Shown: one piece after another, positions 52,739 to 61,171 of the stretch | How positions within the stretch are numbered: position 1 is the stretch's first letter | Layout of the letters: each line of letters begins with the position of its first letter | NCBI GenBank assembly: GCA_944362695.1 | Contig: CALVTQ010000035.1 | Span: 1-64,000, forward strand | Direction of reading: 5' to 3' | DNA from: an uncultured Clostridia bacterium | Lineage (GTDB): Bacteria; Bacillota; Clostridia; Christensenellales; Aristaeellaceae | DNA: 64,000 nt | The notes under the pieces: model-generated | The model's input: the letters and a program-made list of their open reading frames with translations, nothing else | Databases searched by the model: none | Told to the model about the DNA's origin: nothing | Made by a program: the position numbers and the translations under genes

Positions 52739-53497
52739 TCAGGACGATGCGCGGCCGTTTTTTGTGAAACGCGAGACCTGCACGCCGGCCTCGTAAAGCA
52801 GATACATCGGCAGGCCGAGCATGACCTGGGAGACGACGTCCGGCGGGGTAAGCACGGCGGCGAGGACGAATATGCCGAAGAAGACGTACTTGCGCCACGC
52901 GCGCAGGCGCGCATAGTCGACAAGGCCCATGCGCACGGCCATATACACGGCGACAGGCAGCTCGAACACCACGCCGAAGGGCAGGATGAAGGAGAACAGA
53001 AAGCCGACGTATTTGTCGATGGAGAGCATGGGCGTCGCCAGATTCTCGCCGGCGACGAGGAAAAAGCTGATCGCCAGCTTGTACACGCAGAAATAGCAGA
53101 ACGCGATGCCCGCGACAAAGAGCATAAGGCACACGAAAAACAGCCGCCGGAACAGGCGGATCTCGTGGTCATAGAGCGCGGGGCGGATGAACGCCCAGAG
53201 CTGACAGACGATATACGGGCTGGCGAGCACGACGCCCGCGAGCAGAGAGACCTTGAGCTGCGTGGTCAGCGCCTCGCTCATGGCGGTGTAGATGATGGTG
53301 ATGCCGCGCTGCTCGATGGGCGCGGTGATGAAATCCATCAGCGGATCGCACAGGAAATAAAACGCGGCGACGAAGCCCACGGCGACCGCGGCGATGCAAT
53401 GGATGAGCGTGTGCCTGGCGGCCATCAGATGCGCGATGAGCGGCTGCGTCTGGCTGTTCACATCGTCGCGGGCGTCCTTTTTGCCAAAAAGAGCCAT
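52739..53497 (-). CDS. tatC: Twin-arginine translocase subunit TatC
   Basis: A 252-residue six-helix protein that recognises twin-arginine signal peptides. It has MAARHTLIHCIAAVAVGFVA for helix 1, then EALTTQLKVSLLAGVVLASPYIVCQLWAF with the conserved family segment, and the FGVVFELPVA motif. It lies in a tatB-tatA-tatC order on the minus strand with 3-24 bp spacers. The conserved N-terminal Asp-Phe-Leu surface is only partly visible by eye. Confidence 0.93.
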   Translation of the reverse strand: MALFGKKDARDDVNSQTQPLIAHLMAARHTLIHCIAAVAVGFVAAFYFLCDPLMDFITAPIEQRGITIIYTAMSEALTTQLKVSLLAGVVLASPYIVCQLWAFIRPALYDHEIRLFRRLFFVCLMLFVAGIAFCYFCVYKLAISFFLVAGENLATPMLSIDKYVGFLFSFILPFGVVFELPVAVYMAVRMGLVDYARLRAWRKYVFFGIFVLAAVLTPPDVVSQVMLGLPMYLLYEAGVQVSRFTKNGRASS

Positions 53498-53500
53498 CGC

Positions 53501-53671
53501 TTACTTGCCTTCGCCGGCGTCGTCCTTCTTGTTGTCGTCGTCGCGGACCTCGCGCTTGAATTCCTTGATGCTCTGGCCGAGCGCCTTGCCCACGCCCGCG
53601 AGCTTGCCGCCGCCGAAGAGCACCAGCGCCAGCACGAGGATCAGCAGGATTTCGGTGGTTCCCAGTCTCAT
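53501..53671 (-). CDS. tatA: Twin-arginine translocase subunit TatA
   Basis: A 56-residue protein starting MRLGTTEILLILVLALVLFG, a single membrane helix followed by the FGGGKLAGVGKALGQSIKEF hinge and amphipathic helix, and a charged tail (REVRDDDNKKDD). This is the TatA layout. GGAGG precedes the ATG. It lies 3 bases from tatC and is transcribed with it. Confidence 0.9.
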   Translation of the reverse strand: MRLGTTEILLILVLALVLFGGGKLAGVGKALGQSIKEFKREVRDDDNKKDDAGEGK

Positions 53672-53695
53672 AAAAACGCCTCCATAATAAGCAGA

Positions 53696-54019
53696 TTATT
53701 TGTCGTTGAGATCGGTCTTGAGATCGTCGATTTCGCGGCGGACGGCGGTGATTTCGCCCTCCAGCTCGCGCTTTGCGCCGGAAAGCGGCTCTCTGATGTC
53801 GGCCTGACGCATGGTGAGGCGGGCGTCCTCGCGCACGGCGGTAAACTCCTGCTCGATCTCGTCAAGGCCTGCTTCGCGCTTGACCTCCTCGATCAACGCG
53901 CGCGCCCTGCGCACAAAGCGGCCCAGCGCGCGGGCGATTTTGGGCAGATCCTTCGGCCCGACGACGACAAAGGCGATGAGCAGGATGAGAATCAGCTCCG
54001 TGATGCCGATGTTGAACAT
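53696..54019 (-). CDS. tatB: Twin-arginine translocase subunit TatB
   Basis: A 107-residue protein: MFNIGITELILILLIAFVVV, then GPKDLPKIARALGRFVRRAR, and a long charged coiled-coil tail. The GPxxLP hinge is the TatB hallmark. It is the first gene of the tatBAC operon. Having both TatA and TatB, rather than one bifunctional TatA, is less usual for Firmicutes. GGAGG lies upstream. Confidence 0.88.
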   Translation of the reverse strand: MFNIGITELILILLIAFVVVGPKDLPKIARALGRFVRRARALIEEVKREAGLDEIEQEFTAVREDARLTMRQADIREPLSGAKRELEGEITAVRREIDDLKTDLNDK

Positions 54020-54054
54020 ACCGCTCCTCCCTCCGCGCGCTTTGATGCCGTTTC

Positions 54055-54084
54055 ATTATAAACCGAAAATGATCGTCTTGTAAA
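54055..54084 (-). promoter_or_regulatory. Promoter of tatBAC
   Basis: On the minus strand TTTACA (54079-54084), 18 bp, TATAAT (54055-54060). Confidence 0.7.
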
Positions 54085-54106
54085 GACAAAACGCGCGAAT
54101 GGGAAA

Positions 54107-54135
54107 TTGACGGCATCCATTTTTGATGGTATAAT
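54107..54135 (+). promoter_or_regulatory. Promoter of rfbB
   Basis: TTGACG (54107-54112), 17 bp, TATAAT (54130-54135), back to back with the tat promoter. Confidence 0.8.
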
Positions 54136-54185
54136 AAGCATGATAAAACGGCCAAGCGGCCCATATTTTACGGAGGATCATTTTC

Positions 54186-55205
54186 ATGACGATCATCGTG
54201 ACCGGCGGCGCCGGATTCATCGGAAGCAATTTCGTCTTCCATATGCTTGATAAATACCCGGACTACCGCATCGTGTGCCTGGACAAGCTGACCTACGCGG
54301 GCAACCTCTCCACGCTTGCGCCGGTGATGGACAACCCCAACTTCCGATTTGTGAAGGCCGACATCTGCGACCGCGAGGCCGTGAACAGGCTCTTTGAGGA
54401 GGAGCACCCGGACATCGTGGTCAACTTCGCCGCCGAGAGCCACGTCGACCGCAGCATCGAGGACCCGGGCATCTTCCTTCAGACCAACATCCTCGGCACG
54501 GCCACGCTGATGGACGCCTGCCGCAAATACGGCATCACGCGATATCATCAGGTTTCCACCGACGAGGTCTACGGCGACCTGCCGCTCGACCGCCCGGACC
54601 TGTTCTTCACCGAGGAGACGCCGATTCACACGTCCAGCCCGTATTCCTCCTCGAAGGCGGGCGCGGACCTGCTGGTGCTGGCGTATCACAGGACGTACGG
54701 CCTGCCGGTGACGATCTCCCGCTGCTCGAACAACTACGGCCCGTATCACTTCCCGGAGAAGCTTATTCCGCTGATGATCGCCAACTGCCTGAACGACAAG
54801 CCGCTGCCGGTCTACGGCGAGGGCCTCAACGTGCGCGACTGGCTGTACGTCGAGGATCACTGCAAGGCCATCGACCTGATCATCCACAAGGGGCGCGTCG
54901 GCGAGGTCTACAACGGCGGCGGCCGCGATGGAAGGCGCAACATCGACATCGGCAAGCTGATCTGCAAGGAGCTGGGCAAGCCGGAGACGCTCATCACGCA
55001 CGTCACCGACCGCAAGGGCCACGACATGCGCTACGCCATCGACCCGACCAAGATCCACAACGAGCTCGGCTGGCTGCCGGAGACCAAGTTCGCCGACGGC
55101 ATCAAGAAGACCATCGCGTGGTATCTGGAGAATCGCGAGTGGTGGGAGACCATCATCAGCGGCGAGTATCAGAACTACTACGAGAAGATGTACGGCAACC
55201 GCTGA
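54186..55205 (+). CDS. rfbB: dTDP-glucose 4,6-dehydratase
   Basis: A 339-residue short-chain dehydrogenase/reductase enzyme. TGGAGFIGSNFV binds NAD, AAESHVDRSIEDP and STDEVYGDLP (Asp-Glu pair acting in dehydration) are the RmlB hallmarks, and YSSSKAG is the YxxxK active site. It converts dTDP-glucose to the 4-keto-6-deoxy sugar on the way to dTDP-rhamnose and related sugars. The other rml genes are absent. It has its own promoter and terminator. Confidence 0.95.
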   Translation: MTIIVTGGAGFIGSNFVFHMLDKYPDYRIVCLDKLTYAGNLSTLAPVMDNPNFRFVKADICDREAVNRLFEEEHPDIVVNFAAESHVDRSIEDPGIFLQTNILGTATLMDACRKYGITRYHQVSTDEVYGDLPLDRPDLFFTEETPIHTSSPYSSSKAGADLLVLAYHRTYGLPVTISRCSNNYGPYHFPEKLIPLMIANCLNDKPLPVYGEGLNVRDWLYVEDHCKAIDLIIHKGRVGEVYNGGGRDGRRNIDIGKLICKELGKPETLITHVTDRKGHDMRYAIDPTKIHNELGWLPETKFADGIKKTIAWYLENREWWETIISGEYQNYYEKMYGNR

Positions 55206-55211
55206 TTGATA

Positions 55212-55250
55212 AAAAATATCCGCACCTTTTGACGGGGTGCGGATTTTTCG
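55212..55250. terminator. Terminator after rfbB
   Basis: ATCCGCACC pairs with GGTGCGGAT, followed by TTTTT; the minus strand also carries a T run. Confidence 0.8.
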
Positions 55251-55275
55251 TTTTGGGGGATGGGCGGTGTGCCGG

Positions 55276-55611
55276 TCACGGGCGGCGCTTTTTCGCCTTG
55301 CAGGCAAAGAAGACGGCGAGAAGGATGGCCGTCGGGATGTTCGCCGTCAGCCACGCGACCGCCATGCGCAGGGCAAGACCGGCGGTCACGCCCCCGGCGG
55401 TCTGCGCCGCGTTGAGGGGAGACAGAAAGCTCAGGAGCAGGGCGGCAAAGGGCAGGATCAGACCGGGCAAGCGGCTCTCCATGCTGGAAAGGAAGATCTG
55501 CAAAAGAAGGACGCCCGCGGCGATCAGCGTCAGAAAAACGATGGCCGGCAAGATGGCCAGTGAATCGCTCCTTTTTGGTTGGCCGGTATGCGGAATTTTG
55601 CATGGGCTCAC
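55276..55611 (-). CDS. Small membrane protein after the fusion gene
   Basis: About 111 residues if GTG at 55611 is used, which overlaps the stop of the fusion gene (GTGA). Three hydrophobic segments (LAILPAIVFLTLIAAGVLLL, LPGLILPFAALLLSFL and TANIPTAILLAVFFACK) suggest a three-helix protein with a basic C-terminal tail. AAAAAGGAG lies at about 55,570, so an internal non-ATG start is also possible. I do not recognise the family. It is the last gene of the padR operon. Confidence 0.5.
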   Translation of the reverse strand: MSPCKIPHTGQPKRSDSLAILPAIVFLTLIAAGVLLLQIFLSSMESRLPGLILPFAALLLSFLSPLNAAQTAGGVTAGLALRMAVAWLTANIPTAILLAVFFACKAKKRRP

Positions 55612-57221
55612 CCGCGCGCGACGTGCGCCGGATACCAGCGCTGAAACCACGCGGTGAAGACGCCCATGAGCGCGGGGAGGATCGAGTTGACGAGGCCGGA
55701 ATACGCGCCGAGGGACGTGCGCATCATCGCGAGCGTCCACAGCGGCGTGAGCAGATAGAGCGCGCCCCAGCAGGCCGTGAGGATGCGGTTCGTCCTCATG
55801 AACAGCGGATTGGAAAGCGCCTGCGCCCCGCCGTAATCGTCCTGCGAATAATGCGCGGAGAGCGGCACGGGCAAAAGCGCCGAGATGCCCCACATCAGCC
55901 CGAACGCCAGATACGACAGCGGCACGGCGGCGAGTTCCGGCAGGCCCAGCAGCATCGCGATGGACAGCGCGCCCACGACGGCGGGCGATATCGCGTCATA
56001 CGCCGTCGCGCGGAAACGCAGCGCCAGAAGCGGCACGAGCAGGCAGACCGCCAGCGCCGCGAGCGGGCCGTATGCGGGCGAGACGGGCGCGGCGGCGAAG
56101 AAGACGATGAACGGCGCGAGCATGAGCATCATGTCGGCGCGCTTTGGCCTGGGCGGATTTTGCGCATCGGGCGCGGGGGCGGCGGATGCGCCGAAGAACT
56201 CGTCCCAGCGCAGCATGAGCGAGAAGTCGCCCTCGACGCTGTACTTCTTTTGCATCATGGCCTCCGGGCCGGTGATCTCGCCCGCAGCGATGGCGCGCCA
56301 GACGCTGTACGGCGTGCGGATCGTCGTGGTCGCGGGGGCGTCGTCGGGGTCGGTCGTGCGGCTTTTGTCTTTGCCGAGGATGACGCGCACGCGGCGGCCT
56401 ACGTCGGTGTAGTCCATATCGAGGATCACGTCATGCCCCGGCCACGCGGCGGGGTTGTAGAGCGCGGCCATCTGCTCGGTGAAGGCGAAGACCTCGCCGC
56501 GGGCGCCGCCCGTCTCGCCGGAATCGCGGGAGACGCCCCAGCTCGCGTCGGCCATGCGCTCGAACGCCTCGCGGGGGTAGAGCGGCACGGCGAGCGCGTC
56601 CATGGTCGCTTTGGCGATGGAGCCGGAGGCGAATTCTCTGCCCGCGCGGCGCACGAGGGCGAGGTATTCGTCCGTGCGCGCGCGAAGCTCCCTGACGCGA
56701 AAGAGCTCGCCCTCGCCGCAGAGGATGGACGCATAGTTTCCGCGGCCCAGCATGCGGTCAAACTGCGCGGTCACGGCGTCGTAATTGCCCGCAGGGGTGT
56801 GAAAGCCGCATGTGGAGATCAGCACGTGGCGCTTGCCGGTCATGTCGTATCGCGAGGGATGGCCGCCCGCCTCGCCGCAGCCCGCCATGAACGGGAGGTT
56901 CATCGGGAGCTGGCGGTCGATGAGCGTCTTGAGCGGGCCGGGGACGCCGAAGTAATACAGCGGAAAGCTCCAGACGGTCACGTCCGCCCAGAGCAAATTC
57001 TCGATGACGCCCGCCATATCGTCGCGGATGACGCATTGGCCGGGCGTCCGATTCCAGCAGGCGAAGCAGCCCCGGCAGGGCGAAAGATCGAGCTTGCCCA
57101 CGTCGATGCGGCGCACGTCTGCGGCGGCTGCGGCGGTCATGCCGTCCACAAAGGCGTTCGTCAGGCGGAGCGTGTTGCTGCGCTCGCCCTTGGGGCTGCC
57201 GTTGATGACGAGAATGTTCAT
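55608..57221 (-). CDS. Flavodoxin-like/SCP2-like/membrane fusion protein
   Basis: A 537-residue three-part protein. Residues 1-190 are an NAD(P)H-dependent FMN reductase/flavodoxin fold: ILVINGSPKGERSNTLRLTN is the FMN phosphate loop, SPCRGCFACWNRTPGQCVIR a cysteine-bearing segment, and SFPLYYFGVPGPLKTLIDR the isoalloxazine side. Residues about 265-345 resemble an SCP2 lipid-binding domain (TIRTPYSVWRAIAAGEITGP then YSVEGDFSLML). Residues about 365-530 hold five or six membrane helices. The start at 57221 overlaps the PadR stop (ATGA) after GAGGGGG. The combination suggests a membrane quinone or lipid redox role, which is inference only. Confidence 0.75.
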   Translation of the reverse strand: MNILVINGSPKGERSNTLRLTNAFVDGMTAAAAADVRRIDVGKLDLSPCRGCFACWNRTPGQCVIRDDMAGVIENLLWADVTVWSFPLYYFGVPGPLKTLIDRQLPMNLPFMAGCGEAGGHPSRYDMTGKRHVLISTCGFHTPAGNYDAVTAQFDRMLGRGNYASILCGEGELFRVRELRARTDEYLALVRRAGREFASGSIAKATMDALAVPLYPREAFERMADASWGVSRDSGETGGARGEVFAFTEQMAALYNPAAWPGHDVILDMDYTDVGRRVRVILGKDKSRTTDPDDAPATTTIRTPYSVWRAIAAGEITGPEAMMQKKYSVEGDFSLMLRWDEFFGASAAPAPDAQNPPRPKRADMMLMLAPFIVFFAAAPVSPAYGPLAALAVCLLVPLLALRFRATAYDAISPAVVGALSIAMLLGLPELAAVPLSYLAFGLMWGISALLPVPLSAHYSQDDYGGAQALSNPLFMRTNRILTACWGALYLLTPLWTLAMMRTSLGAYSGLVNSILPALMGVFTAWFQRWYPAHVARG

Positions 57222-57766
57222 GCGTCGTCCCCCTCGCTGAGCTCCGCGCGGCAGTCGCGCGCCCAATCCGCGACCATGCGCATATAGCGCCTGCCGAAAT
57301 CGGCGGTCATCTTCCAATACACGGCGCTCGCGAGGTCGGGCACGGCGTCCGCGTAATGGGCGATGGCGCTGTCGGCGCTGTCCATGGCGGCGAGGGCGCG
57401 CTCGTGCGCGGCGGCGATGGCGTCAAAATGCGCGGCGGAGGTAGACTTGCCCGCATGGCCGAGGAAGAAGATCTTCATGAGCATGCCGGAGTGCAGGTCG
57501 CCGTCGATATGCGGCGAGGCGAGCCACGCGCAGAGCTCCTCGCGGCCCGCGTCCGTGATGGAGCAGACATTCTTGTTGGGCGCGCCGGTCTGCTCGACGG
57601 TGCGGCGGGTGATGAAGCCGAGCGACTCGAGCTTCTCGATCTCGCGGTAGATCTGGCTGGTCTTCGCGCTCCAGAAGTACGCCAGAGAATCGCGGAAGAC
57701 CTCGCTGATCTCGTAGCCGGTCATGTCGCCGTACGCGATCAGGCCGAGGATGCCGTGACGAAGCAT
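57218..57766 (-). CDS. PadR family transcriptional regulator
   Basis: A 182-residue PadR-type regulator. The winged helix is at about 1-75 (LRHGILGLIAYGDMTGYEIS and SQIYREIEKLESLGFITRRT), and the C-terminal half (about 95-180) is a helical dimer domain as in the Vir/PadR group. ATG at 57766 is chosen because GGAGG lies 8 bases upstream. It is the first gene of an operon with the flavodoxin fusion. Its promoter carries a palindrome that it probably binds. Confidence 0.85.
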   Translation of the reverse strand: MLRHGILGLIAYGDMTGYEISEVFRDSLAYFWSAKTSQIYREIEKLESLGFITRRTVEQTGAPNKNVCSITDAGREELCAWLASPHIDGDLHSGMLMKIFFLGHAGKSTSAAHFDAIAAAHERALAAMDSADSAIAHYADAVPDLASAVYWKMTADFGRRYMRMVADWARDCRAELSEGDDA

Positions 57767-57780
57767 GTGCATCGCCTCCA

Positions 57781-57840
57781 TATTCCACAAGTTGAATATC
57801 GTTCTGTGAAGATTATATTCCATTTGTGGAATATTGTCAA
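57781..57840 (-). promoter_or_regulatory. Consensus promoter with PadR-type operator
   Basis: On the minus strand TTGACA (57835-57840), 17 bp, TATAAT (57812-57817), a perfect consensus. ATTCCATTTGTGGAAT (57817-57832), a 6+6 palindrome, fills the spacer, and TATTCCACAA recurs at 57781-57790 in the opposite sense. Binding there should repress. Confidence 0.85.
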
Positions 57841-57873
57841 GCGCGATTTGCGCTGACTGCACGGGCGTACCCG

Positions 57874-57902
57874 TTGCTTTTTCGCGCCGCTTGCCGTATA
57901 AT
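57874..57902 (+). promoter_or_regulatory. Promoter of tldD
   Basis: TTGCTT (57874-57879), 17 bp, TATAAT (57897-57902). Confidence 0.7.
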
Positions 57903-57933
57903 GGAGGAAAGCCATTTTTTTCAGGAGGAACCT

Positions 57934-59319
57934 ATGATCGCACAAACGCTTTGTGAGGCCGTGCTTGCCCGCGCGCTGCGCAGCGGCGGCACGTTCGCCG
58001 AGGTCTTCTGCGAGGACTCGCGGCGGTTCACCATGTCCCTGCGCGACCGCAAGATCGAGAACGCCACGCTCGCCCGCCCGTGCGGCGTGGGCATCCGCGT
58101 CTACGACGGCCTGCGCTCCATCTATGTCTACACCAGCGACACGACCGAGGCCGGTCTGATGGCGGCAGCGGACAAGGCTGCTGTGGCCGTGACCGACACG
58201 CGCGGCAGCGGGAAGGACGTCGTGCTCGCCCAAAAAGCCGTGACCGATATCCACCCGGTCAGAACGCTGGTTGGCGATGTCCCGCGCGAGAAGCTGGCGA
58301 AGATCCTGCACGACTGCGACAACGCGGCGCGCGCCGTATCGCCCAAGATCGCGCAGGTCACGGCGGGCCTTCTCGCCCGCGAGCAGCACGTGCGCATCGC
58401 CAACAGCGATGGCCTGATGGTCGATGATTCGCGCACGTATACGCGCCTGACGTGCTCGGCGGTCGCCAGCGACGGCAGCGAGAACCAAACCGGCGCGCGC
58501 AACCCCGGCGCGCTGATGGGCATGGAGCTCTTTGAGACGCGCGTCGATCCGGAGCAGGCCGGACGCGAGGCGGCGAAGGCGGCGGCGACGATGCTCGATG
58601 CGCCGTATTGCAGCGCGGGCGAGATGCCGGTGGTCATCGCGGGCGGCTTCGGCGGCGTGATCTTCCACGAGGCGTGCGGCCATTCGCTGGAGGCGACGAG
58701 CGTGCAGCCGGGCCTCAGCGAGTTCTCCGGCAAGCTGGGCCAGCGGATCGCCGCGCCGTGCGTGACCGCGATTGACGACGGCACGATGCCAAACGAGTGG
58801 GGCAGCCTCAACGTCGATGATGAGGGCACGCCGACCACGCGCCTTGTGCTGATCGAGAACGGCATCCTCAAAAATTACATGATCGACAGGCTCAACGGCC
58901 TGAAGATGGGCATGGCCCCGACGGGCAGCGGCAGGCGCGAGAGCTACGCCTATGCGCCGACGAGCCGCATGCGCAACACGTTCATCGCGCCGGGCAGCGA
59001 CGACGATGAAGAGATGATCCGCACGATGGGCGACGGCCTGTACGCGGCGCAGATGGGCGGCGGCAGCGTCAACCCGGCGACCGGCGAATTCAATTTCGCC
59101 GTGCAGGAGGGCTACCTCGTCAAGGACGGCAGGATCGTGTCGCCCGTGCGCGGCGCGTCGCTGATCGGCAGGGGCAGCGAGATCCTCATGCGCATCGACC
59201 GCGTGGGCAAGGACATGACGATGGGCCAGGGCATGTGCGGCTCGGTGAGCGGCAGCGTGCCCACGAACGTCGGCCAGCCGCAGATCCGCGTGACGAGACT
59301 GACTGTCGGCGGTAAGTAA
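57934..59319 (+). CDS. tldD: TldD metallopeptidase subunit
   Basis: A 461-residue protein of the TldD/PmbA family. The zinc-binding HExxxH is present as HEACGH at residues 245-250, and YVYTSDTTEAGLMAAADKA and MIDRLNGLKMGMAPTGSGRR are typical segments. TldD with TldE (PmbA) forms a protease that degrades unfolded peptides and matures some modified peptides. AGGAGG precedes the ATG. Its partner pmbA lies 450 bp downstream, with a repeat mosaic inserted between them. Confidence 0.93.
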   Translation: MIAQTLCEAVLARALRSGGTFAEVFCEDSRRFTMSLRDRKIENATLARPCGVGIRVYDGLRSIYVYTSDTTEAGLMAAADKAAVAVTDTRGSGKDVVLAQKAVTDIHPVRTLVGDVPREKLAKILHDCDNAARAVSPKIAQVTAGLLAREQHVRIANSDGLMVDDSRTYTRLTCSAVASDGSENQTGARNPGALMGMELFETRVDPEQAGREAAKAAATMLDAPYCSAGEMPVVIAGGFGGVIFHEACGHSLEATSVQPGLSEFSGKLGQRIAAPCVTAIDDGTMPNEWGSLNVDDEGTPTTRLVLIENGILKNYMIDRLNGLKMGMAPTGSGRRESYAYAPTSRMRNTFIAPGSDDDEEMIRTMGDGLYAAQMGGGSVNPATGEFNFAVQEGYLVKDGRIVSPVRGASLIGRGSEILMRIDRVGKDMTMGQGMCGSVSGSVPTNVGQPQIRVTRLTVGGK

Positions 59320-59329
59320 AAGTAGGAAT

Positions 59330-59745
59330 ACAGGCGCGAAGCGAAGAAGGGTGCAGGGACTGGTCCCTGCCGGGATCAAAGGGCAGCGCCCTTTGTGGGG
59401 TTTGGGGCAAAGCCCCAACGTTCCCCAAATCCATCAAATTGTAGTCTCGGAACAGGCGCGAAGCGCCTATGATCGAGACGGGTTCAAGCCGCGAAAGTAT
59501 CATTGAATGTGAACCAAAAACCCGGCTTTGCGCCGCGCCCGACGGGGAACGGCATTGCGTTGACGGCTGACATACCTTTGCGCACTTGCACCGTCAGGTA
59601 ACGCTTCGCTCCCTGACTACTTTCGATGGCTGCGCCATAGGGGTTACGCTGGGCTCTGCCCAGACCCGCGAGGGCGTTGCCCCTCGACCCCACCAGGGAC
59701 TAAGTCCCTGGACCCTGCTTCGCTTCGCGGCGCTCTACCGCTGCT
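59330..59745. repeat. Hairpin-rich dispersed repeat between tldD and pmbA
   Basis: No gene between 59,320 and 59,770. There are at least seven short inverted repeats: CAGGGACTGGTCCCTG, AAAGGGCAGCGCCCTTT, GGGGCAAAGCCCC, AGGCGCGAAGCGCCT, GGGCTCTGCCC, GAGGGCGTTGCCCCTC and CAGGGACTAAGTCCCTG. The block is bounded by GCGAAGCGAAG and CTTCGCTTCGC and includes one GGGGTTACGCTGGG. It is related to 21,570 and 44,190. Confidence 0.85.
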
Positions 59746-59770
59746 TTACATGAATAAAAGGAGATACACC

Positions 59771-61096
59771 ATGAACATAGAAGAATTTTCCACGCGCGCA
59801 CTGGATACCGCACAAGCCGCCGGCATCGCGCCCGCCGAAATCGCCGTCAGCCGCAGCGAGTCCTTCTCGGTTTGCGTGCGTCTGGGCAAGATCGAAAACT
59901 ATCAGGTCGAGGACACGCTGAGCGTCACGATGCGCGGCAAGTGCGGCGAGCGCATCGGCACCGCCAGCACGCAGGCCCTCGATGAGGACAGCATCGCCAT
60001 GCTCGTGCAGGGCGTCAGGGACAGCGCCGCGCTCATTGAGACCGACGAGCAGGACGCCATCGAGCCGCCGGATGCGCATTACGGCGAGGTCGTCAACTAC
60101 AGCGAAAAGATCGACGCGATCAGCGCGCAGCAGAAGATCGCCCTCGCGATGGACATCGACAGGCGGCTCACCGAGGCCGACGCGCGCCTCGTGCCGTATC
60201 ACACCGCCGTGGCCAGCGGCGCGAACACGTTCATCATGAAGAACACGCTCGGCCTGAACCTCTCCCACAGCTCGAACATGATCTACGCCTATGCGCAGGC
60301 CGTCGCCAGGGACGGCGAGCGCACCGCGACCGGCGGCAAGCTGCTCTGGGGCTACGATCTGGATGCGGTCAAGGCGGAGGATGTCGCGGGCGGCGCGGCG
60401 GAGGATGCGCTCGCCAAGCTGCACGCGGGGCGCATGAAGAGCGGCGCGTATGCCGCCGTCATCGAGAACAGCGCGATGGGCAGCCTGCTCTCCACTTTTG
60501 CTGGCATCTTCTCGGCCAACATGGCGCAGAAGGGCATGTCGCTTCTGGCCGGGCGCGAGGGGCAGAAAATCGCGGCGGACTGCGTGACCATCGTCGACGA
60601 TCCGCTCATGCCGTGGGGCATGGGCTCCTGCCCGTTTGACCGCGAGGGCGCGGCGGCCATGACCAAGGAGGTCGTCTCCGGCGGCGTGCTCAAGACGCTG
60701 CTGCACAACCGCAAGACCGCGAAAAAGGCCGGATGCGCGACCACCGGCAACGCGGCGGGCGGCGGCAGCGTGCAGCCGACGAACTTCTACATCAAGCCCG
60801 GCGCGGACGATCTCGATGCGCTGCTTTCGCAGATGGGCGACGGCCTGCTGGTCACCGAGGTCACCGGCCTGCACGCGGGCGCGAACCCGATCAGCGGCGA
60901 CTTTTCGCTGCTCTCGAAGGGCTTCGAGGTGAAGGGCGGCAAGCGCGTGCGCGCGGTCGAGCAATTCACCGTCGCGGGCAATTTCTACAAGCTGCTCGCG
61001 GGCGTCAGGGCCGTCGGCAGCGACCTGCTCTTTGAGGGCTCGCCCATCGGCTGCCCGAGCGTGCTGGTGGACAGCGTGAGCGTCGCGGGCGAGTGA
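59771..61096 (+). CDS. pmbA: PmbA/TldE metallopeptidase subunit
   Basis: A 441-residue partner of TldD. It has the family start region ALDTAQAAGIAPAEIAVSRS and the FSVCVRLGKIENYQ segment, GSCPFDREGAAAMTKEVV and GHGCATT-like region KAGCATTGNAAGG, and lacks the HExxxH of TldD, as expected for the non-catalytic subunit. Start at 59771 after AAAGGAG. A terminator follows. Separation from tldD by a repeat could allow separate expression. Confidence 0.9.
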   Translation: MNIEEFSTRALDTAQAAGIAPAEIAVSRSESFSVCVRLGKIENYQVEDTLSVTMRGKCGERIGTASTQALDEDSIAMLVQGVRDSAALIETDEQDAIEPPDAHYGEVVNYSEKIDAISAQQKIALAMDIDRRLTEADARLVPYHTAVASGANTFIMKNTLGLNLSHSSNMIYAYAQAVARDGERTATGGKLLWGYDLDAVKAEDVAGGAAEDALAKLHAGRMKSGAYAAVIENSAMGSLLSTFAGIFSANMAQKGMSLLAGREGQKIAADCVTIVDDPLMPWGMGSCPFDREGAAAMTKEVVSGGVLKTLLHNRKTAKKAGCATTGNAAGGGSVQPTNFYIKPGADDLDALLSQMGDGLLVTEVTGLHAGANPISGDFSLLSKGFEVKGGKRVRAVEQFTVAGNFYKLLAGVRAVGSDLLFEGSPIGCPSVLVDSVSVAGE

Positions 61097-61111
61097 TTTC
61101 CCCAAAATACA

Positions 61112-61152
61112 TAGAAAAAAGAGGCTTTCCGCTCGTTGGGAAGCCTCTTTCT
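61112..61152. terminator. Terminator after pmbA
   Basis: AGAGGCTTTCC pairs with GGAAGCCTCT, followed by TTCTCTTT; A-rich on the other side, so it may also serve the convergent rhamnosidase gene. Confidence 0.75.
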
Positions 61153-61171
61153 CTTTGGTGAATTTGGGGGA

